In this document: in pieces, positions 59,210 to 64,000 of the stretch
Layout: each line of letters starts with the position of its first letter
Position numbering within the stretch: position 1 is the stretch's first letter
NCBI RefSeq assembly: GCF_001931485.1
Contig: NZ_MSDV01000053.1
Coordinates: forward strand, 30,382 to 94,381
DNA: 64,000 nt
DNA from: Burkholderia sp. SRS-W-2-2016
GTDB lineage: Bacteria; Pseudomonadota; Gammaproteobacteria; Burkholderiales; Burkholderiaceae
Direction: 5' to 3'
The notes under the pieces: generated by a model
What the model saw: the letters and a program-made list of their open reading frames with translations, nothing else
What the model was told of the DNA's origin: nothing
Database searches by the model: none
Translations under genes and position numbers: made by a program

Positions 59210-60124
59210 ATGCTCGACATTCAAAACCACCTTGCAGCCGCGGCGGCAACCCGCAAAGACTCGCTCGGCTGTGTCGCGAACCGGCTGCGCAAGGATCTCG
59301 AACTCGACGCGGGCGAGTTCATCGTGTATCGCAAATGCACGCTGACCGACGCGCCCAGCACGGTCGCCACCCCTGCGTCCGGGCGCGGCTTTCTGCTCGG
59401 CGTGGCGCTCGACGGCGGACACCGGCGGCAGATTTTCAACGGCAGACACGGGTCGCTGCATCGCTTCGACAAGGACGCGATCTATCTGCGCGATTTCGCC
59501 GACGACTATCGCGCCGAGATGCAAAGCGGCTTCGATTTCATGCTGGTCGAACTGTCGCGCGAGTTCGTCGCGAATGCGAGCGCCGAGCGCGGCGGCCCCG
59601 CTATCACGAGTTTCGATGTGAAGCCCGCGACCCGCGATCCGATTCTCGGCCACCTCGCGCAAGTGCTCGCGCTCACGCTCGACGCACGCCACGAAGCGAG
59701 CCCGCTGTTCGTCGAACAGGTCGGTCTCGCGATCGGCGCGCATCTGTTCGAGCATTACGGACACGCGCCGTCGCGAGCGGGCAAGACTACGCGCAGTCTG
59801 TCGCCGCAGCAGCAGGCGCGCGCGACCGAGATGCTGCTCGCCAGCATTCAGACCCGCGCGAGCATCGAAGATATCGCCCGCGAATGCCAGCTTTCGCGCG
59901 CGTATTTCATTCGCGCGTTCAAGGCGGCGATGCATCGCACGCCGTACCAGTGGCTGCTCGAACGGCGCATCGAACGGGCGCGCGATCTGCTCGGCGGCAC
60001 GCAACGCCCGATCACCGATATCGCGGTCGCCTGCGGCTTTGCCGATCAGAGCCATTTCACGCGGGTGTTTTCCCAGATGGTGGGCGCGCCGCCGGCAACC
60101 TGGCGCCGCCAGGCCGCGCGTTAA
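59210..60124 (+). CDS. AraC-family transcriptional regulator
   Basis: A 304-residue protein from the ATG at 59210. The C-terminal 100 residues are an AraC double helix-turn-helix: SIEDIARECQLSRAYFIRAFKAAMHRTPYQWLLERRIERARDLL and PITDIAVACGFADQSHFTRVFSQMVGAPPATWRR. The N-terminal domain is an AraC-type sensing domain without a clear ligand signature. It is divergent from the STAND regulator and followed by the formaldehyde locus 205 bp later. Either neighbour may be a target; no direct evidence decides. Confidence 0.9.
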   Translation: MLDIQNHLAAAAATRKDSLGCVANRLRKDLELDAGEFIVYRKCTLTDAPSTVATPASGRGFLLGVALDGGHRRQIFNGRHGSLHRFDKDAIYLRDFADDYRAEMQSGFDFMLVELSREFVANASAERGGPAITSFDVKPATRDPILGHLAQVLALTLDARHEASPLFVEQVGLAIGAHLFEHYGHAPSRAGKTTRSLSPQQQARATEMLLASIQTRASIEDIARECQLSRAYFIRAFKAAMHRTPYQWLLERRIERARDLLGGTQRPITDIAVACGFADQSHFTRVFSQMVGAPPATWRRQAAR

Positions 60125-60272
60125 TACCGCCGGCGGTTCGCGCCGGAGCACTTTCCGTCAAAACAGCAGCCCGCCGACAGCGGCGACAGCGGCAACCTGC
60201 GCCCCCGGGTGCGCGGCTTGCTCGCGTGGTGGCCCGCGCCGCCGCCCGCCTCCCGCCTCCGCGTCGATCTCT

Positions 60273-60312
60273 ATACTCCCGCCCAGTATTGACCTATACT
60301 GCCCGGCAGTAT
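60273..60312. promoter_or_regulatory. Two FrmR-type operators, ATACT-N7-AGTAT
   Basis: ATACT-CCCGCCC-AGTAT (60273-60289) and ATACT-GCCCGGC-AGTAT (60296-60312) have centres 23 bp apart and end 17 bp before the frmR ATG. AT-rich ends around a GC-rich centre are what FrmR/RcnR-type repressors bind. They imply negative autoregulation of the frmR-frmA-fghA unit. Confidence 0.72.
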
Positions 60313-60329
60313 CCCCTATCGATCCCGTC

Positions 60330-60605
60330 ATGCCTCATTCCCCCGAAGAAAAGAAGCGCGTCCTCACGCGCGTGCGCCGGGTTCGCGGTCAGCTCGACGC
60401 GCTCGAACGCGCGCTGGAAGAAGGCGCCGACTGCGCGCCGGTGCTGCAGCAACTGGCGGCGATCCGCGGGGCGATCAACGGCGTGATGGCCGGCGTGCTC
60501 GAAAGTCATCTGCGCGAAGAGTTCGCGCACCTGGCGGGAACCTCGCAGACCTCGGCCGGATCGATCGATGATGTGGTGAGCCTCGTTCGAACCTATCTGC
60601 GTTAG
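60330..60605 (+). CDS. frmR: Formaldehyde-responsive repressor FrmR
   Basis: A 91-residue all-helical CsoR/RcnR-family protein starting MPHSPEEKKRVLTRVRRVRGQLDALE. The residues required for formaldehyde sensing, Pro2 and Cys35, are present, as is His60; Cys35 lies in ADCAPVLQQ and His60 in VLESHLREEF. In FrmR formaldehyde crosslinks Pro2 and Cys35 and releases the operator. Two operator-like repeats precede the gene, and the dehydrogenase gene starts 57 bp later. The match to E. coli FrmR is strong over the whole length. Confidence 0.93.
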   Translation: MPHSPEEKKRVLTRVRRVRGQLDALERALEEGADCAPVLQQLAAIRGAINGVMAGVLESHLREEFAHLAGTSQTSAGSIDDVVSLVRTYLR

Positions 60606-60662
60606 CCCGGTGCGGGCCCGCCCGCGCTCCGCTAGCCGAACCCACTTGTTAACAGGACTACT

Positions 60663-61772
60663 ATGAAATCGCGTGCTGCTGTTGCGTTTGCGCCGGGCAA
60701 ACCCCTCGAGATCGTCGAGATCGACGTCGAACCGCCGCGCAAGGGCGAAGTGCTGGTGAAGATCACCCACACCGGCGTGTGCCATACCGATGCGTTCACG
60801 CTGTCGGGCGACGACCCCGAAGGCCTGTTCCCGGTCGTGCTCGGCCATGAAGGCGCGGGTATCGTCGTCGAAGTGGGCGAAGGCGTGACCAGCGTGAAGC
60901 CCGGCGACCACGTCATTCCTCTCTACACCGCCGAATGCGGCGAGTGCCTGTTCTGCAAGAGCGGCAAGACCAATCTGTGCGTGTCGGTGCGCGCGACCCA
61001 GGGCAAGGGCGTGATGCCCGACGGCACCACGCGCTTCAGCTACAACGGCCAGCCGCTCTATCACTACATGGGCTGCTCGACGTTCAGCGAATACACGGTG
61101 GGGGCCGAAGTGTCGCTCGCGAAGATCAATCCGCAGGCCAATCCCGAGCAGGTGTGCCTGCTCGGTTGCGGCGTGACCACGGGTCTGGGCGCGGTGAAAA
61201 ACACCGCCAAGGTGCAGGAAGGCGATACGGTCGCCGTATTCGGTCTCGGCGGCATCGGCCTCGCGGTGATCCAGGGCGCGAAGCTCGCGAAGGCGGGCCG
61301 CATCATCGCGGTCGATACCAACCCGGGCAAGTTCGATCTGGCGCGCGCGTTCGGCGCGACCGACTGCGTGAATCCGAAGGATCACGAAAAGCCGATCCAG
61401 CAGGTGATCGTCGAGATGACCACGTGGGGCGTCGACCACAGCTTCGAATGCATCGGCAACGTCAACGTGATGCGCGCGGCGCTCGAATGCGCGCACCGCG
61501 GCTGGGGTCAGTCGGTCGTGATCGGCGTGGCCGGCGCGGGTCAGGAAATCTCCACGCGGCCGTTCCAGCTGGTGACCGGGCGCCGCTGGCTCGGCACCGC
61601 GTTCGGTGGCGTGAAGGGCCGCTCGCAGTTGCCGGGCATGGTCGAAGAGGCGATGGAAGGCAAGATCCAGCTCGCGCCGTTCGTCACCCACACGAAGGCG
61701 CTCGACGGGATCAACGAAGCGTTCGACCTGATGCACGAAGGCAAGTCGATCCGCACCGTCGTGCATTACTGA
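60663..61772 (+). CDS. frmA: S-(hydroxymethyl)glutathione dehydrogenase / class III alcohol dehydrogenase
   Basis: A 369-residue zinc alcohol dehydrogenase. The catalytic zinc site is in THTGVCHTDAF and LGHEGAGIVVEVGEGV; the structural zinc cysteines are in AECGECLFCKSGKTNLC; FGLGGIGLAVIQGAK binds NAD. It oxidises the formaldehyde-glutathione adduct to S-formylglutathione and also reduces S-nitrosoglutathione. It lies 57 bp after frmR and 49 bp before fghA in the same direction, under FrmR control. Confidence 0.95.
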   Translation: MKSRAAVAFAPGKPLEIVEIDVEPPRKGEVLVKITHTGVCHTDAFTLSGDDPEGLFPVVLGHEGAGIVVEVGEGVTSVKPGDHVIPLYTAECGECLFCKSGKTNLCVSVRATQGKGVMPDGTTRFSYNGQPLYHYMGCSTFSEYTVGAEVSLAKINPQANPEQVCLLGCGVTTGLGAVKNTAKVQEGDTVAVFGLGGIGLAVIQGAKLAKAGRIIAVDTNPGKFDLARAFGATDCVNPKDHEKPIQQVIVEMTTWGVDHSFECIGNVNVMRAALECAHRGWGQSVVIGVAGAGQEISTRPFQLVTGRRWLGTAFGGVKGRSQLPGMVEEAMEGKIQLAPFVTHTKALDGINEAFDLMHEGKSIRTVVHY

Positions 61773-61821
61773 TCCGCTGCGTCGTTGAACCAACCGCACC
61801 GACCAGGAGGCGTTAAGACTT

Positions 61822-62652
61822 ATGGAGCGCATTGAACGACACGTCAGCCACGGCGGCAGCCAGGAGGTGTGGAAGCACACCTCGGCGAGCGTCGGCGGCG
61901 AGATGAAATTCGGCATTTTTCTGCCCGAGGCCGCGCTGCGCGGGCAGAAATGTCCGGTGCTGTACTGGCTGTCGGGGCTCACCTGCACCGAACAGAACTT
62001 CATCACCAAGGCCGGCGCGCAGCGTTACGCGGCCGAACACGGCGTCATCGTCGTCGCGCCGGACACCAGTCCGCGCGGCAGCGAGGTCGCCGATTCGCCG
62101 GACTACGATCTGGGCCAGGGCGCGGGCTTTTATGTGAACGCGACACGCGAGCCGTGGGCGAAGCACTTCCGCATGTACGACTACGTGGTGTCCGAACTGC
62201 CGGCGCTCGTCGAAGCCAATTTCCCGGCCAGCGACGCGCGCTCGATCAGCGGTCACTCGATGGGCGGCCACGGCGCGCTGGTGATCGCGCTGCGCAATCC
62301 GGGCCGTTATCGCAGCGTGTCGGCGTTCTCGCCGATCGTCGCGCCGAGCCAGGTGCCGTGGGGCGAGAAGGCGCTCGGCGCGTATCTCGGCGACGAGCGC
62401 GACGCGTGGAAGCAATACGACGCGGTCGAACTGGTCGGCAGCGCGAGCGAGAAGCTGCCGCTGCTCGTCGAACAGGGCGGCGGCGACGAATTCCTCGCGA
62501 AGCAACTGCGGCCGGAACTGCTGCAGGACGCTTGCGCGAAGGCCGGGCATCCGTTGCAACTGAAACTGCGCGACGGCTACGACCATAGCTATTACTTCAT
62601 CGCCAGCTTTATCGGCGAACACTTCGCGTTTCACGCCAAAGCGCTGGCCTGA
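61822..62652 (+). CDS. fghA: S-formylglutathione hydrolase
   Basis: A 276-residue esterase-D fold enzyme. YWLSGLTCTEQNFITKAG, the nucleophile elbow GHSMGGHGAL, an aspartate in GGGDEFL and the histidine in DGYDHSYYFI complete the catalytic triad and match the FGH family over its full length. It hydrolyses S-formylglutathione to formate and glutathione, finishing the pathway started by FrmA. An AGGAGG lies 11 nt before the ATG. The formate formed is presumably oxidised by an enzyme encoded elsewhere. Confidence 0.95.
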   Translation: MERIERHVSHGGSQEVWKHTSASVGGEMKFGIFLPEAALRGQKCPVLYWLSGLTCTEQNFITKAGAQRYAAEHGVIVVAPDTSPRGSEVADSPDYDLGQGAGFYVNATREPWAKHFRMYDYVVSELPALVEANFPASDARSISGHSMGGHGALVIALRNPGRYRSVSAFSPIVAPSQVPWGEKALGAYLGDERDAWKQYDAVELVGSASEKLPLLVEQGGGDEFLAKQLRPELLQDACAKAGHPLQLKLRDGYDHSYYFIASFIGEHFAFHAKALA

Positions 62653-62727
62653 TAACGCGCGCCCGGCTTGCGCCTGTTACGGCGAGCCGGGCCCGATAAT
62701 TGCAGCGCGTCGCCCACAGGAGGAGCC

Positions 62728-64000
62728 ATGGGCGACGACAAACTACTCGATCCGGAAAGCGCGGTCAGCGATCCGGTGTCCCGGTCGTGGATCCGGCGCC
62801 TCGGCCCGGGCCTCGTCACCGGCGCGGCGGACGACGACCCTTCCGGCATCGGCACCTATTCGCAGGCGGGCGCGCAGTTCGGCTTCAACCTGCTGTGGAC
62901 GCTGCTGCTGACCTATCCGCTGATGAGCGCGATCCAGCTGGTGAGCGCGCGGATCGGCCGGGTGACCGGCAAGGGTCTCGCGTCGAACATGCTCGCGCAC
63001 TATCCGCGCTGGCTGCTCTACAGCGCGGTCGTGCTGCTGGTGCTCGCCAACGTCATCAATATCGCGGCCGACCTGTCGGCGATGGGCGCAGCCTTTGGCT
63101 TGCTGGTGCCCGGCCCCGAGCATTTCTACGTGGTCGTGCTCGGCGTTTTTTCCGTCGTGCTGCAGATCTTCGTCCCTTACGAACGCTATGCGCGCTTTCT
63201 GAAGTGGGCGGCGCTGGTGCTGCTCGCCTATGTCGCGGTCGCGCTGATCGTGCCGATCCAGTGGCGCGATGTCGCGCATGCGATCGTGTTTCCGCGCATC
63301 TCGCTGACTCCGGCCTATCTGACGACCGTCACCGCGGTGCTCGGCACCACCATCAGTCCGTATCTGTTCTTCTGGCAGGCGTCGCAGGAAATCGAGGAGA
63401 TGCGCGCGAAGCCGGACCAGGGACCATTGCGCCGCGTGCCGCACCAGGCGCCCGCGCAGTTGCGGCGGATCAGCTTCGATACGTGGGTGGGGATGGGCGT
63501 GTCGAGCGTGATCGCGTTTTTCATCATGCTGACCGCGGGCGCGACGCTGCATCTGCATCACATCGAGGTGAAGACCTCGGCCGACGCGGCGCGCGCGCTC
63601 GAACCGTTCGCCGGGCGCTTTGCGTACGCGCTGTTCGCGGTCGGCATCATCGGCACCGGTTTGCTCGCGCTGCCGGTGCTGGCCGGCTCGGCCGCGTATG
63701 CGGCGGCGGGGAGTTTTCGCTGGCGCAATTCGCTCGCGCTGCATCTGACGCTCGCGCGCGAGTTCTATGCGGTGATCGCGCTGGCGATCGTCGGCGGCGT
63801 GGCGATCACCTTCATGCACTTCGATCCGATCCGCGCGCTGTACTGGAGCGCGGTGATCAACGGCGTGGCCGCGGTGCCGATCATGGTGATCATCATGCTG
63901 ATGGCGCGCAGCCGCCGGGTAATGGGCGAGTTCGCGATCCGGGGCGCGCTCGCGTGGGGCGGGTGGGCGGCGACGGTCGCGATGACGGTTGCGGCGGTGG
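62728..64000 (+). CDS. Nramp-family metal transporter homologue, partial (C-terminus beyond right edge)
   Basis: The visible 424 residues start at the ATG at 62728 (AGGAGGAG upstream) and show about ten to eleven hydrophobic helices in the Nramp fold. The TM1 motif, which is DPGN in Mn/Fe transporters, reads DDDPSG (35-40). The TM6 MPH motif reads S210-P211-Y212, so the metal-binding methionine and histidine are missing. This is a distinct clade annotated as Nramp; its ion is unknown. It begins 75 bp after fghA but need not belong to the formaldehyde operon. Confidence 0.8.
   Translation, partial: MGDDKLLDPESAVSDPVSRSWIRRLGPGLVTGAADDDPSGIGTYSQAGAQFGFNLLWTLLLTYPLMSAIQLVSARIGRVTGKGLASNMLAHYPRWLLYSAVVLLVLANVINIAADLSAMGAAFGLLVPGPEHFYVVVLGVFSVVLQIFVPYERYARFLKWAALVLLAYVAVALIVPIQWRDVAHAIVFPRISLTPAYLTTVTAVLGTTISPYLFFWQASQEIEEMRAKPDQGPLRRVPHQAPAQLRRISFDTWVGMGVSSVIAFFIMLTAGATLHLHHIEVKTSADAARALEPFAGRFAYALFAVGIIGTGLLALPVLAGSAAYAAAGSFRWRNSLALHLTLAREFYAVIALAIVGGVAITFMHFDPIRALYWSAVINGVAAVPIMVIIMLMARSRRVMGEFAIRGALAWGGWAATVAMTVAAV

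Overview
The window looks like a high-GC chromosomal segment from a member of the Burkholderiales, most like Paraburkholderia or a close relative. This rests on the codon use, the very dense LysR/GntR/DeoR/AraC regulators, the class III formaldehyde locus and the many small catabolic operons. The identification is an inference from gene content; no rRNA or tRNA gene, IS element, CRISPR array or origin was found. I count 53 protein genes, two of them cut by the window edges.

Layout. 1-1764: an enoyl-CoA hydratase (cut at the left edge) and an FAD oxidoreductase behind a promoter covered by a perfect palindrome. 2373-4190: a VanW-domain/glycosyltransferase fusion. 4238-8437: a D-threonate/D-erythronate-type operon (kdgT-like permease, DUF1537 kinase, PdxA2 dehydrogenase, DeoR regulator) with two identical operator half-site pairs around its promoter. 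8675-10743: a membrane J-domain protein, a 97-residue orphan behind two LexA boxes, and a small membrane protein. 10753-13298: a full-length RpoD-type sigma factor and a small orphan. 13492-21668: a GST, then a seven-gene operon (NMT1-type ABC transporter, LeuC/LeuD-like hydro-lyase, PEP-mutase/isocitrate-lyase-like lyase) with its GntR regulator. 21778-31886: LysR and GntR regulators, a glutaredoxin-DinB fusion, an MFS exporter, a UvrA paralogue, an SDR and a lactonase.

32066-38605: two adjacent winged-helix/STAND ATPase regulators and a GGDEF-EAL protein. 38849-40260: a split YeeE/YedE sulfur transporter and an Lrp regulator. 40492-46590: a catabolic island (SDR, 2-oxo-4-pentenoate hydratase-like enzyme, orphan branched-chain-type binding protein, LysR, amidohydrolase, MHS transporter). 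The MHS promoter carries textbook LysR-type sites at about -65 and -35.

46881-58898 is the most unusual part. About eleven co-directional genes (alpha/beta hydrolase, isochorismatase-like hydrolase, YtcJ-like amidohydrolase, DoxX, degenerate HD protein, XapX, YoaK, VOC protein, alginate-export-type porin, orphan) lie downstream of a third winged-helix/STAND regulator. Two promoters in this cluster share a 30-bp element (direct repeat TCAG-N6-TCAG ending in GGACTT) with a -10-like box at the same 16-bp distance. This defines a small, apparently undescribed regulon.

59210-64000: an AraC regulator, then frmR-frmA-fghA for glutathione-dependent formaldehyde oxidation with two ATACT-N7-AGTAT operators, and an Nramp-like transporter lacking the usual metal-binding motifs, cut at the right edge.
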